64,000 bases of DNA from Lycium barbarum (lineage: Eukaryota; Streptophyta; Magnoliopsida; Solanales; Solanaceae), in assembly GCF_019175385.1 (NCBI RefSeq), contig NC_083341.1:93646321-93710320 (forward strand). The letters are read 5' to 3'. Under the pieces are notes generated by a model that saw nothing but the letters and a program-made list of their open reading frames with translations, did no database searches and was not told the origin of the DNA. Shown one piece after another: positions 45,563 through 57,277 of this stretch (the first letter of the stretch is position 1; the number at the start of each line of letters is the position of its first letter). Position numbers and translations under genes: made by a program.

Positions 45563-46348
45563 TGTCACGACCCAACCCCGTGGGCCATGACTAGTGCCCG
45601 ACCTGGACACTCGTATACGTATCTGTTAGATATAGTCAAACTGAAGCTAAAATCAATATGGAAACTTGCAAAAGAACTCCAAAGGTTCATAACGTCATCA
45701 TATATACATATATCCAAATAACCGGTCTCCTGGGGAGTCACAACTGATCAAAATATAATATGATACGCAAGCCGACAAGGCTGCCAATACATATCGTCAC
45801 CATACTCAAGCCGACAAGGCTGCCATTACAGAAGAACATATCCATAGCACATCGTATAGACACAGCTGAACAAACTTATACACAACCCACACATATGTCT
45901 ACAGACCTCTAAGAATATCGATAGCGAAATATGATGGGACAGGGCCCCGCCGTACCCCTGGGTAAACATATATATATATACACCATAAGATCTGTACCAA
46001 AAGTCTAGGCTCCGGAACAACGGAGCTCTCCAAGACAACTGAGTAGAAGTCCTATGCTGAAGGGTCACCAAACCGACTATCTGTACCTGCGGGCATGAAA
46101 CGCAGCCCCCCCGAAGAAAGGGGGGTCAGTACGGAATATGTACTGAGTATATAAAGCATGAAATACAATAAAGAGGATCATAACTGAAATAGAGATTACC
46201 AGAAACAAGTATGACTTTTAAAATATCAATACACTTGCCTTATGAAATGAAAATCATGCATATCAATATCATAAATCATATCCGGCCCATTATGGGACTC
46301 GGTGAATAAGGTCGCCACATAACACCATCACATCATCACATCATAACA

Positions 46349-46385
<37 letters not shown>

Positions 46386-48034
46386 TGTACCTGGCCCTCT
46401 AGTGAGGGACTCGGTGAACAATGTAGTGAAACTGTGCACGAAAACGTATCGTGGCACGGGACTCAGTGAAAGACATATTGAGGCATGCACGAGCAGAGTA
46501 GTGAGCAACCATATGCAAACTAAATCATATCTGAGACAATAGAATAATCAAAATGAACCATCATTTGAAAATCAGGACAATAGTCATATCAAGTATCTTT
46601 CGAGTGTCACTAGGGAACATATCAAATAGAACTTCAGAAATCATAAATACGTATCAAAACATAATAAAGTAAGTTCTGGGAGTCAAGAACGTTAGCCATC
46701 CTAGTGGATCTAAGAATAGGGATTTTTTTTGGAACTATATACACGTCGTCTGATCGTTCCATAAAGATCATGCCAAAAAGAAAGAAAGAAAGGATAACTT
46801 TACATACCTTTAACGCTTATTTAAATTTCCAACGTCTACTTCTCGAGCTCGTAGGTCTAAAATTAAGATAACATAAGCCACAGTTAAATCATCCACATCA
46901 CTTACTAACCAATCCAAGTACGAATGAAACTTAACGAAATTCGGGCGGCATTTCCCCTGAAAACTTAACAATCCTCGAGATTCCAATTTAGTCAAAATAT
47001 CAAAAGCAACAACACCAACAATTTCATATCAAACTAGAATTAAATCCATTCTTAAATCACTTCCAAAACAGCCCAATATACATTTGTATACCAATGCTTG
47101 TATACACTTCTTTATTTTCGTATATCTATAGTATAACAACAAACACAACAACAACAACAACTATAGCCAATCCCACGATATTCCAGCCCACAAAACAATT
47201 CATAACAACCACCAAAAAGCCCCAAAATATTGTCACAAAACAGCCACGAAAATCATATAAAAACAGCCCGGTATATGCTTTGTATATAATATCTTCATAC
47301 ACTTTATTCTCCCAAATTCAAGAACAGCAACTTGTCAACAACATAAACAATTATTATACATCATAACTCAGCCAATTCCATCCATTTAATCCAACTAAAA
47401 TAGCTCCCGATCCATAAATCTCAACAAAACAACAAACGAGTTTATAACGCTATTTTCTCCGCTTTAATCCGTTAAAACTCTAAATAAATACTTTAATAAC
47501 ATAAAAGGAATCTTATAAATACCTTAGCAGCAGCTCAACCACGAAAATATCCTCCCCCAGGATCAATATTTAGCTTAAAACGACGATGAGAACTCGTACT
47601 ACACTTTATCCTTCACGAGCCTCGGGATTCGAGGCCTCGAACTTGATCGATTCTCCACTTTCTCTCTCTAACTCTCCTCTCTCTCTCTCAAATATTCTGG
47701 ATTTTTCTGGTGTAAAAACGAAGGTAAAGGCTGAAAATTTCCCTTAAATAGCAAGGGAAATGGGCCTGACCCGGCTTGGAATTGGGTTGGGCCCATCTCA
47801 CTGCCCAGCTTGACCTTTCTGCATTAAAACGTCCATAACTCTTTATCCCGATGTCACATACAGGCCCACGACCTATGGTTGGAAATCTAATTCAATTATC
47901 TACAACATTCATTTTAGGAGTTTTCCCAAATTCCCAAATAATGATGGGGTTATGGTCTCCCGAAGTCAGATCATCCGAAAACGTAACTTAAAAACATCTT
48001 TTTGGAGGGCTTACACTTGGATTTGGCTCAAGTG
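45563..48034 (-). repeat. 5' LTR of NA-4, outer end lost
   Basis: Matches 38401-40953 closely, then stops near 48034; about 145 bp of LTR to the expected TGTTATACC end are missing. The break is occupied by an inverted copy of the adjacent LTR sequence (48031-48050). Shared module at 46087-46157; (AT)n 46354-46385. No target duplication can be tested. Confidence 0.9.
46087..46157 (-). promoter_or_regulatory. Shared LTR module (NA-4 5' LTR)
   Basis: Same as the 3' LTR copy. With the CAG/GT at 46087/46086 and the AG at 45364 it would give an intron of 723 bp that contains the PBS and leader hairpin. Confidence 0.5.
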
Positions 48035-48050
48035 TAAGCCCTCCAAAACT
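48002..48050. repeat. Perfect 20-bp inverted repeat at the NA-4 break
   Basis: Left arm 48002-48021 (LTR sequence), loop GATTTGGCT (48022-48030), right arm 48031-48050, exact reverse complement. The undamaged 3' LTR has the left arm (40921-40940) but not the right one. Confidence 0.95.
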
Positions 48051-48502
48051 CTACCATTTTCATTTCTTGAAAGTGCTATATTTTTGCATGAATGACTAAC
48101 CGTTTATTGCGGGAATCTAAAAAAAAGTAGTTTTTATCAAAAACAATTTATATTCACAAGGCATACTATTAGAACCCGTAGGTCAACCGTATTTTACGGA
48201 TCCTTAATACCGGGGTGCCTAACATCTTCCCCAGGGGATCACCAGAACCCTTACCCAAACTTTGGTACAGATTGGTTTCTTTTAAAACGTAACCGTTTAA
48301 ATGAACCCTTTCGAACTAGTTTTCCTATCTTACCTATAAGTTAGGTGGCGACTCTAAAAATAATGTCCGTTTAGAGTACCATCCACGTAGAAGTATAGTT
48401 TTTCCTTTTTCCAGGTACAATTAAAATCGTACTTTTTCGGGATACTTTTCTTTTTAAATGAGACAAGTGCAAATACGAATTGAAAAAAATAGAACCGCTA
48501 CA
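48051..48502. other. Remnant of an unrelated repeat, perhaps a Tat/Ogre-type LTR end and PBS
   Basis: No ORF. TGGCGACTCT at 48346-48355 resembles the tRNA-Arg-type primer site of Tat/Ogre elements, and 'ggggtgcctaacatcttcccc' style text near 48213-48233 is typical of such LTR ends, as I recall them. This assignment is weak. Confidence 0.3.
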
Positions 48503-49898
48503 TTACTGTTCTGCCATCCAGGTAGGTTACGGCTTACCTTTGGTGAGACTTGGTCTAGAGAAGCATATATTTATATGATATTGTCAGAGACAGCATGTAA
48601 ACCTTCGGGTTTGAAGTTGGGTTTGATATTGCCTTAGGTTGGGCCCTGTTGTGTGATTGGGGCTAGCCACCCCGTTGTGTTGTGACTTGATTGTTCTATT
48701 GTGTTGGCTCAATGCTATGTGTTAATAGTAGATATTGGGAACTGATTGTGACATTGCGGTATCTTACTTGTTGATGTTGATACGAGGAAAGAGTTCTATA
48801 TGACTTGTATAGATTTTCATGATGTTGTTGGTGTACCTATGTTTTTTACTTGTGATATCGATTTGATTATTGATGACGACACATACACTGCACGCATTCT
48901 CATCCATTCATGATACACTGTTGATACACTGATGATACTTAATGAAACACTGTGATGAGCTGGGCTCAATTTTTAATTGAGTGACGTGAGATTTCGATAT
49001 CCGATGGTAATCCCGGAGTCGTGGATTGAGTGGGTGCATGGACTCTGTGGGCAAAAATCCTGAGTCTCATCTGTCTACTGGACAAAGATCCGGGACGAAT
49101 GGCACTTAAACTTCGCAAGTCACCATGGGTTGTGCTACCGAGACGTGGAGGTATTCCGTCCGGAGTACATGTGTACAAAGCAGTGCATAGCATTGTATTT
49201 GCATTTGTACATTATTGTATTGCATTGCATCATGGCTTATATTGAGATGATTTGGTGCTTTACTTGTGATGTTGGTTTCGGATTGGACATATTGAGACTT
49301 GTCACATTTGGGTTTAGAAGTTCTACTTAGGCGATGACGTGTACTTGTTTTCGATTTTGTTTGACTTATACCTGTTGATTTATCTGCCTATTTTGCTTTA
49401 TTGTCTGGATTATGTTAGCTATACTTAGTCGGCCTATGATACCTGCCAGTACTGTGATTTTGTACTGACCTGCACTTGTTGCATTCTTTTATGAATGCAG
49501 AGTTCCAAGTTGGGTCTTCTTCCGTCTCCCGTGGCTGATAGTCGCTATCAGGACTGCTTCGACTTTACAGGGTGAGCACGAGACGTTCGCTGCCTTGAAG
49601 GCTCTTCTTATTATATCTTACTTTTCTATTCTGAGACATAGACAGATTTGATGTATTATTATATTCCAGACTTGTATGTTTTCTCTTTGATTCTCTTGCA
49701 TGGCTTAGACCAGACCCTGGGGGTATTTTCTTATTTTCACACTATTTCTATTATATATCATTGTAAGACTTTCGTGATTATTCTCTTCCGTTTGATTGAT
49801 TTATTTATTTATGTCTTTATTTTCGTTGGGTTGAGGGTTCGCTTACCGAGGTTGGAAAGGTAAGTGCCCGCATGACTTAGCCAAATTAGGTCGTGATA
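48503..49898 (+). repeat. 5' LTR of Ty3-5, outer part missing
   Basis: Matches the 3' LTR from the phrase 'gccatccaggtaggtta' on, and ends GGTCGTGATA (degenerate GTGACA) before the PBS. A full LTR reconstructed from both copies would be about 2.6 kb. Confidence 0.8.
49441..49500 (+). promoter_or_regulatory. Diverged form of the shared LTR module (Ty3-5)
   Basis: CCAGTAC, spacer, GTACTGAC, then a weaker stem (TGCA around 49470-49492) and ATGAATGCAG. AG instead of GT follows, so the donor-like site is not kept here. Confidence 0.35.
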
Positions 49899-49901
49899 AG
49901 T

Positions 49902-49914
49902 TGGTATCAAAGCC
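49902..49914 (+). other. Primer binding site of Ty3-5
   Basis: TGGTATCAAAGCC, initiator tRNA-Met type with one G to A change. Confidence 0.8.
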
Positions 49915-49963
49915 TTAGGTTACCCAATTTATAATACAAAAACGTGTCTAGTAGAGTCTCGTG

Positions 49964-49991
49964 GATTAATAAGATGAGCTCCGTATTTATC
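49964..49991 (+). other. Possible leader hairpin with GAGCTC loop (Ty3-5)
   Basis: GATTAATA and TATTTATC pair at 7 of 8 positions around AGATGAGCTCCG, which holds the palindrome GAGCTC. Same location relative to the PBS as the GTGCAC hairpins but with unrelated stem sequence. Confidence 0.35.
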
Positions 49992-50087
49992 TGTGAGAGG
50001 CTATAGGGCATTTAGGAAATCTCACTTTCTTTTATTCCCTTCGTGCTACTTTATTCATATTGGTATCTGGAATAATCAAATTGGTAT

Positions 50088-50112
50088 CTGACTCTTATCT
50101 CTTCTCTCACAG
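50088..50112 (+). promoter_or_regulatory. Possible 3' splice site before Ty3-5 gag
   Basis: CTGAC (50088-50092), a long pyrimidine tract TCTTATCTCTTCTCTCACAG, AG at 50111-50112; gag ATG at 50166. This is the strongest pyrimidine tract among the elements. Confidence 0.5.
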
Positions 50113-50165
50113 ATAGTGAGGACTCGAGCTACTATAGCCTGAGGTCAGGTGCCAGAGCCCACAGC

Positions 50166-51180
50166 ATGGCTGGCACCCGAGGGCGAGCGACTGCCCGAGG
50201 ACGCGACAGAGCTAGAGGCTGCAGGGTTGCCCCAGCCAGGGGCAGGGGTCCAATGGTAGGACAGCAGCGCGAGAGATCTCCTTCTTCCGAGCCTGAGTAT
50301 CAGCAGGACCGAAATCCGATCGTAGAGGATGGTGTGTCCCCAACACAGACACAGCCTAAGGTTACTTCTGATCAGGCCACGCAGGATACTATGGCCTGGA
50401 GTTTACTTCATCTAGATTCCCAGCAGGCTGCCGCTGGTGTTACTACTCCTGGTGGAGGTTCACAGACTAGATTTAGGGCGCAAACCCTTGAGCAGAGACC
50501 TACTTGGATATCACACCCCGCTGTAGCTATGGCTCCCCGTATTGATGCGGTATCTTCTCATGGTGATGATCTTAGGCACATGGAGGGCGCTGTTATAACC
50601 GTGTCTAATCTTGATCTTGTTGGGACGTTCAGGAAGTTAGAGCCGCCGAGGTTTCCGGGTACTTCTTCTGAGGATGCTTATGAGTTCATTCTGGATATGC
50701 ATGAGTTGCTACATAGGATGGGGATCGTGGAGACCCATGGAGTGGACTATGTGTCCTACCAGTTTCGCAGCGATGCGAAGACTTGTCGGAGGTGTTTTGT
50801 TGCTTGCAGACCTAAGGGTTCCCCTCCCCTGACTTAGACTGAGTTCTACCGGGCCTTCCTTGAGAAGTATGTGCCCCGGTCTTTGAGAAAGGTACGTAGG
50901 GAGGAGTTTCTACATCTACAACAGAAGGGTATGACTGTCAAGGCCCAGGTGACTCATTAGCTGTATCTGGCCCGTTATTCCACCCCATTGATCCCTACTG
51001 AGCTTGATAAGATTAGGCATTTTGTTAGTGGGTTAGTCGGTCCTCTTCAGATTCCTTGAGTTCAGATCAAGGCCATGGGGGCTTCCCTCCAGTCCATCGT
51101 CAAGCATGCTTCTTTGGTTGTGGCCGTTAAGGCCCGTGTATTTGGAGGAGGTGGTGACAAAAGACCGCGTTAGACTAGGA
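50166..51180 (+). pseudogene. Ty3-5 gag (broken)
   Basis: Open from ATG 50166 to TAG at 50835-50837 (T-Q-T to T-stop-T). An R/G-rich N-terminus is followed by the gag core (FRKLEPPRFPGTSSEDAYEFIL, MHELLHRMGIVETHGVDYVSYQF). In the same frame beyond the stop: FYRAFLEKYVPRSLR, REEFLHLQQKGMTVKAQV, a TAG, LYLARYSTPLIPTELDKIRHFVSGL, another TGA, then a basic tail. Gag makes the particle shell; this copy is dead. No intact zinc knuckle is seen downstream (51360-51430 is degenerate). Confidence 0.85.
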
Positions 51181-51987
51181 GTTGTGGTGGTTCTAGTTCG
51201 AGGGGCACCGACAGTCTTCTAGGCCTTATCAACCATATTCCGGCTACCCTGTGCACTCAGCTTTGCAGGTTTTCTTCCAGTGAGCCACCCAGACAGAGAG
51301 CTTCTAAGAGTTCATTTTCTCGACCAGTAGAAAGGGCTGCTTCATCCTGGTCCTCAACTTTAGTTTATCAGCCTTCGTCCCCTCTGATTTGTTTTTTTTA
51401 TGTGGAGAGGTTTTACATGTTTCTAGAAGATCGTCCCGACCCAAATGGGATTATCAACAGAGGATTCCGACATCATGTGGTGGTCGAGGTAGTGCTTCTC
51501 AGAAAGACAGTGCTCAGACAGGCCGCAGTGGTTCTCAGGGCTCTAGAGGTGGATCCCAGGCAGTTAGAAGTGGGTCCTAGAGTGCGAGAGGGAGATCTCA
51601 GACTATATGTGGTGGGGCCCATTTTTACTCATTTCTGGGTAGGCCCGAGGCAGAGGTCTCAAATGCTATTATCTCATGTACCATTTATGTCTGTCATAGA
51701 GCAACATCTGTGTTATTTGATCTTAGATCCACTTATTCGTGTGTATCTGCATATTATGTCGTTTGTTGGGATTTTCCTTGTGATAGCACAGATAAACTTG
51801 TTCATGTGTCTACTCCGGTTGGAGATTCTGTGATTGTTGATCGAGTTTACTGGTTTTTTTTTTTTTACTTTTATAGGGTATGACACTTAGGTAGATTTGA
51901 TGATTCCTGATATGGTGGACTTTGATATTATATTGGGGATGTCCTGGCTTTCTCCTTAGTATGCCATATTAGACAGTCACCTTAGCA
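51181..51987 (+). pseudogene. Ty3-5 linker, degenerate knuckle and protease remnant
   Basis: Frames shift repeatedly. Readable traces are a protease-like FDLRSTYSCVSAYYV region near 51715-51760, where the usual DPGST is degraded, STPVGDSVIVDRVY near 51808-51850, a T-run at 51856-51866 that probably caused a shift, and MVDFDIILGMSWLSP near 51915-51957. No functional protein. Confidence 0.65.
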
Positions 51988-53391
51988 ATGCTGGGCATTC
52001 CTAGGCTTGAGTGGAGGGGTACTCCTAGTCCCGCTCCGAAGAAGATCATTTCCTTCCTTCAGGCGATGAAGTTAGTCAATAAGAGATGTTTAGCCTATCT
52101 GTCTCATGTGCGAGACACGACTGTTGCATCTCCACCCCTTGAGTCCATTCCTATTATGAGCAAGTTTGCGCAGGTATTCCTATCGGATCTGCCGGGTATG
52201 CCACTCGATCGCGATATTGACTTGGATTCGGGCACTCGCTCTATTTCTATTCCGCCATATCAGATGACACTTGCCGAATTGAGAGAGCTTAAGGAGAAGT
52301 TACAGGATTTATTAAGCAAGGGGTTTGTTAGATTGAGTGTCTCCTCTTGGGGTGCTCCTGTGTTATTTGTGATGAAGAAAGACGGGACCATGAGGATGTG
52401 TATTGATTATCGCCAGCTGAACAAGGTTACCATTCGGAACAAATGCCCTATGCCTCGTATTGATGATCTATTTTACCAGCATCAGGGTGCTTCAGTGTTT
52501 TCCAAGATTGACTTGTGTTCAGGCTACCACCAGTTGAGGATCAGGGCAGAAGATATTCCGAAGACAGCCTTTCGGACGAGATATGGCCACTATGAGTTTC
52601 TAGTGATGCTTTTTGGGCTTACCAATGCCCCAGCTGCATTTATGACTTTGATGAATGACATCTTTAGGCAAATCCTTAACTCCTTCGTGATTGTGTTTAC
52701 TGATGATATCTTGGTGTATTCCAAGAGTAGAGAGGAGCATGAGAGTCATCTTCATACTGTTCTTGGGTTATTGAAGAAGCATAGCTCTTTTGCTAAGTTT
52801 TCTAAGTGTGAGTTCTGGTTGGAGTCTGTGGCATTCTTAGGACATGTTGTGTCTAAGGATGGGATTATAGTTGACCCACAGAACATTGAGGCTGTGAGGG
52901 GTTGGGCGAGGCCCACTACTGTTACTGAGGTTCGTAGTTTTGTAGGTTTGGCCAGCTATTACCATCGCTTTGTGAAGGGCGTTGTTGCTATTGCTTCATT
53001 TTTGACAAGATTTACTTTGAAGGATGTTCCCTTCTAGTGGTCTGATGATTGTGAGGAGAGCTTTTAAAAGCTCAAGCTTCTTTTGACTTCAGCTCCGATC
53101 TTAACATTACCCGTGTAGGGTAAGGACTGCATGGTCTGTTGTGATGCATCCCGTATGGGTTTGGGTGTTGTGTTGATGCAGGAGGGTAGAGTGATAGCTT
53201 ATGTTTCCCGTCAGTTGGAGATTCATGAGAAGAATTACCCTACCCATGATTTTGAGTTGTTAGCTGTGGTCTTTGCTTAGAAGAATTTGAGGCATTATTT
53301 GTACGGTGTCCATTGTGAGGTTTTCACCAATCGCCGTAGTCTTCAGCATGTGTTTACCCAGAGAGATCTTAATTCTAGGCAGCGCTGATGG
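51988..53391 (+). pseudogene. Ty3-5 reverse transcriptase and RNase H (broken)
   Basis: The open part 51988-53037 (349 codons) has the [16 protein letters not shown] linker, [47 protein letters not shown] and [13 protein letters not shown] with both catalytic aspartates. In 53038-53391 RNase H is readable in the same frame with stops at 53038 (after DVPF), near 53065, 53116, 53278 and 53386: [32 protein letters not shown] and [13 protein letters not shown] are visible. Confidence 0.88.
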
Positions 53392-54865
53392 ATGGAACTA
53401 CTGAAGGACTATGACATCTCTATTCTTTATCATCCCGGGAAAGCCAATTTGGTGGCTGATGCCTTGAGTCGCAAGGCAGTGAATATGGGGCGTTTACCTC
53501 GATTGATTTTTTTCAAGCGTCCATTGGCCATGGAGGTTCAGACTCTAACCAACAGTTCCATCCATCTTAATATTTCAGCCCCAGGCAGGATCTTGGCTTA
53601 TGTAGAGGCAAGGTCATCTTTATTGGATCGGATTAGAACTCATCAGTTTCAGGATGCTCAGTTGAGCAAGATTCGAGATAGAGTTTTGAGGGGTGAGGCT
53701 AAGGAGGCCGTGATTGATTCTGAGGGTATATTGAGAATTAAGGGATGCGTGTGCATTCCTCGTGTTGGTGATTTGATTCAATTGTTCTTGTCTGAGGCTC
53801 ATAGCTCTCGATATTCCATTCATCCGGGAGAAACTAAGATGTATCGTGATTTTAGGCAGCATTATTGGTGGCTTTGCATGAAGAGGGATATAGTTGATTT
53901 CGTGGCTAAGTGTGGGAATTGTCAGTAGGTAAAGTATGAGCACCAGCGACCCGGCAGTGTACTTCAGAGGATGCCCATTCCCGAGTGGACGTGGGAGAGG
54001 ATCTCCATGGGGTTTTGTTTTGGGTCTTCCGCAGACCCTGGGAAAGTTTGATTCTATTTGGGTGATAGTTTATCGGTTTACTAAGTCCGCTCACTTTGTT
54101 CCAGTTCTATTTTCCTATACCGCGGAGAAGTTGGGCAAGTTGTACATTCGAGATATTATGAGATTGCATAGGGTTCCTATTTCTGTCTTATTTGATCGGG
54201 GTACTATCTTTACTTCTCGATTCTGGAGGGCTTTAGATGAGGAGTTGGGTACCCGATTGGATCTCTGTACAGCTTTTCATCTCCAGACCGATGGCCAGTC
54301 CGAGTGGTCCATTCAGGTGCTCGATGATATGTTGAGAGCGTGTGTTATTGCTTTTGGTGGTCATTGGGATCAACAGTTACCATTGGCAGAGTTTGCATAC
54401 AACAACAGTTATCATTCGAGTACATGGCACCTTTTGAGGCTTTATATGGTAGAAGGTGTAGATCTCCGATAGGCTGGTTTGATGGGTTCGATTTCCGACC
54501 TTGGGGTAGGGATATATTGAGAGAGTCCCTTGATAGGGTGAGAGTTATTCAGGCCAAGCTTTTGGCAGCTCAGAGTCAACAGAAGATGTATGCGAACCAG
54601 AAGGTCCGAGATTTAAAGTTTACTATTGGTGACCAGGTTCTATTGAAGGTTTCACCCATGAAGGGTGGTATGAAGCTTGGGAAGAGGGGAAAATTGAGCC
54701 CCAGGTATATTGGCCCATTTGATATTATTGACCGTGTGGGCGATGTTGCTTATGAGTTAGCCTTGCTGCCAGTCTTGGCGGGAGTTCATCTGATTTTTCA
54801 TGTTTCTATGCTGAAGAAGTACCACACCGACAATACTTACATTGTTCATTAGGATTCGATCTGAC
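53392..54865 (+). pseudogene. Ty3-5 integrase (broken)
   Basis: 53392-53928: [17 protein letters not shown], then the HHCC domain ([18 protein letters not shown] to AKCGNCQ), ended by TAG in place of Q. In the core, the segment that should read SMDF reads SMGF, losing the first catalytic D, and a frameshift follows near 54015. The shifted frame (to 54472) carries FDSIWVIVYRFTKSAHFVPV, SVLFDRGTIF with the second D, and FHLQTDGQSEW with the third acid. A second frameshift near 54420 returns to the first frame for [21 protein letters not shown] and the GPF module (GKLSPRYIGPFDII), up to FHVSMLKKYHTDNTYIVH and TAG. Confidence 0.88.
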
Positions 54866-55066
54866 TTGATGAGAATTTGACCTATGAGGAGGAGCCTATA
54901 TCTATCTTAGATAGGCAGGTGCGAAAGTTGAGGTCGGAGGAGATTGTTTCTGTGAAGGTGCAATGGAAGCATTGTCCTATTGAGGAGGATACTTGGGAGA
55001 CTGAGCCCGACCTGCGTAGCCGATATCCCCAGTTGTTTGTTGATTCAGGTACCTCTCCGCTCATTA
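54866..55066 (+). pseudogene. Ty3-5 chromodomain
   Basis: After a TAG and a TGA, LTYEEEPISILDRQVRKLRSEE to VKVQWKHCPIEEDTWETEPDLRSRYPQLF is the chromodomain, closer to the common Tekay/Del form (VKVxWxHxxxEExTWE) than those of Ty3-1/2/3. The homologous protein ends near 55050; the ORF itself continues to 55158 without similarity. Confidence 0.8.
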
Positions 55067-55073
55067 CCCTTCT

Positions 55074-55091
55074 TTGCTTGAGGATGAGCAA
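55074..55091 (+). other. AGGA-loop hairpin before Ty3-5 3' LTR (decayed)
   Basis: TTGCTTG-AGGA-TGAGCAA. The stem differs completely from the CATTCG stem of the other families but the AGGA loop and position agree. Two of seven pairs are broken. No clear polypurine tract remains downstream. Confidence 0.45.
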
Positions 55092-55153
55092 TGGTTCAAT
55101 TCGTTGTTGTCTTTCTAGCACTTTCGCCTCTTTTCGAGCTTGTTTATCTCACT

Positions 55154-56835
55154 TGTGACCCGAGGGGACCGTTGACATGCTTCTTGGGGTGTCTAGATTT
55201 GATTAGGGAGACCTTTTGTGAATATTGGGCTAAAAGCGAAAAATAGTTGACTCAAAGTTGACTTTTGGGTAAACGGACCTTTTCAAATATTCGTTGATTT
55301 CGAGAGGTCCAGATGGTCGTTTAGAACTGGAGTGTATATCTGGTTCGGCTCCCAATGCACTCAGATGCATTTTGGGACATGAGTTGGGGAGTTGGAAATG
55401 AGGTATCGGGAGTTGACTCGGTCAACGAGACCTTCATTGGAAATGTCGAGGCCACGAGTGTGTTCGTAGCGTGTTTTTATGTGGGTCTGTGTATGTGGCT
55501 TGTGAGCAGATGGCCTCGCGAGTGGCTCGGGATTTCAGTTGAGACTTAGAAATATATTTGGGTTTCGGGTACCTCGTGTCCGCCAGAGCGAAACCAGTGT
55601 CGTCCTAGCGGTACCATTGTTGCGGTGGGATGGTCGCTAGGGTAGCCAAGTGTGTTTTGCCCAGACCGTCCCGACGGTTTAAGAAGACGCCAGTAGCGCC
55701 GTGGCGGCCATAATGCCGCCTTTGCGGTATCGGGTCTGTTATTTTTCCTTAAGTGTGTATTAAAAGCTCTTAGTCTATCATTCATTACCATTACAAAAAT
55801 TGAGCTCTTGGGGACTGTTCTAGAAGATTCTTGGGGAAAATCCTTGGTGGTAAGTCTTGCTAATCTCCTTACTAATTCATTACTCCTAATCATCTTAGAA
55901 TTCCTCTTTCCTTATTAAATCCTTCGTAATGGAAGATAAAAGTGGATTTAATGGATATTCTACTTAGGCTTTTAAATGATGAAATTAATTGGGTTTATGC
56001 TAGATTATGATCTATCTAAGGTTATTAATCATATATCTTCCATTATTAGTGTTGAATCCTTGAATCTAAGAGTTAGGATTTATACCCAAAATTGGGGGGT
56101 ATTGCTTGAATTTCTAAATTTGATGAATCCCTGAGTTAATTAGTAATTAGTTGATGGGTTTTGATCACTTAGTGCTTAATTTGATATTTTGCCCCCGAAT
56201 TTCCCGTTTTGTCTTTATGGGCTCGTTTCTCCAAATTCTAGGGTTGGTTTTGACCTAATTTGACGAATAGCAATATAGGTATCGATCTTCATGATTTCTA
56301 ATCTAGATTTCGAATATGCCTAGACATCTTTGATCTTGAGGTTCAACGGAAGGGCAAGGCTATCGAGTGATTGTTGGTGTATTGCTATTCGGCCATCCAG
56401 GTAGGTTATGGCTTACCTTTGGTGAGACTTCGTGTAGCGAAGCATATATTTAGATGATATTGTCGGAGACAACATGTAAACCTTCGGGTATGAAGTTGGG
56501 TTGGATATTGCCTTAGGTTGGGCCCTGTTGTGTGATTGGGGCTAGCCACCCTGTTGTGTTGTGACTTGATTATTCTATTATGTTGGCTCGATGCCATATG
56601 TTAACAGTAGATATTGGGCACTGTCGTTCCATCTTGATTGTGATATTCCGGTATCTTACTTGTTGATGCTGATACGAGGATAGAGTTCTATATTACTTGT
56701 ATAGTCTTTCATGATGTTGTTGGTGCACCCATGTTTGGTACTTGTGATATCGATTTGATTATTGATGGTGACACATACACTGCACGCATTCTCATCCATT
56801 CATGATACACTGTTGATACATTGATGATACTTGAT
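55154..56835 (+). repeat. 3' LTR of Ty3-5, cut by LTR-6
   Basis: Start set at TGTGACCCGAGGGG (55154), by analogy with the TGT-ACCC starts of related LTRs; it could be off by some bases. It is rich in GCGGTA/GCGCC-like repeats at 55560-55735. The sequence is interrupted at 56835, after 'gatgatacttgat'. Confidence 0.7.
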
Positions 56836-57277
56836 TGTCATGACCCGACCCGAGGGCCATGACAGGCACCCGGTGCTAACCCACCGGGTTCCTATTATCG
56901 TATATGCATATTCACATCTAGGTGGATCACATAGCTTATTCATGAATGCTATACATCAATAACGCTAAACTCATTGGGCAACAACACATTTATACCATCA
57001 TTGACAACTATGCCCACATCAATATACATAAGCCGACGAGGCCATCGAAATGATATACAAAATATAAGCCGACAAGGCTTTAAGACATCTAACCATATAC
57101 AGCTATCTAAGAGCCTCTAAGAGGAGTAGTTAACATCATATAGGTGGGACGGGACCCCGCGGTGCCCATGTATGTACACAAAAAAAATACCAAAAGCTGT
57201 AACTCCGGATGAAATGGAGCTCCTCTAAGTAGTCCCTGAATAAGAAAGCTATGGATCGAGCTTGTCTCCCAGGCCAC

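Larger units (their letters stand above)
38401..48034 (-). mobile_element. NA-4: non-autonomous LTR element with non-coding interior (LARD-like)
   Basis: LTRs 38401-41097 and 45563 to about 48034 (minus) surround 4465 bp with no recognisable gag or pol and no ORF above about 110 codons. It has a correct PBS (45547-45558), polypurine tract (41098-41111), AGGA hairpin, leader hairpin and splice-site-like sequence, all matching the coding elements. The LTR pair is nearly identical apart from microsatellite lengths and the truncated 5' end. This fits a large retrotransposon derivative mobilised in trans. Confidence 0.9.
48503..56835 (+). mobile_element. Ty3-5: diverged chromovirus LTR retrotransposon, both LTRs truncated
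   Basis: LTR sequence at 48503-49898 and 55154-56835 overlaps by about 430 bp (48511-48940 with 56390-56830). The 5' LTR lacks its outer 1.2 kb; the 3' LTR is cut by LTR-6. Gag begins MAGTRGRATARGRDRARG, a different gag type from Ty3-1/2/3. Pol has several stops and at least three frameshifts, more than Ty3-2 or Ty3-3, so it is older. Confidence 0.9.

Noticed and set aside
55154..56400. A host gene between the Ty3-5 chromodomain and LTR-6
   Set aside because: No sustained ORF; the right part matches the 5' LTR of Ty3-5, so the stretch is its 3' LTR.
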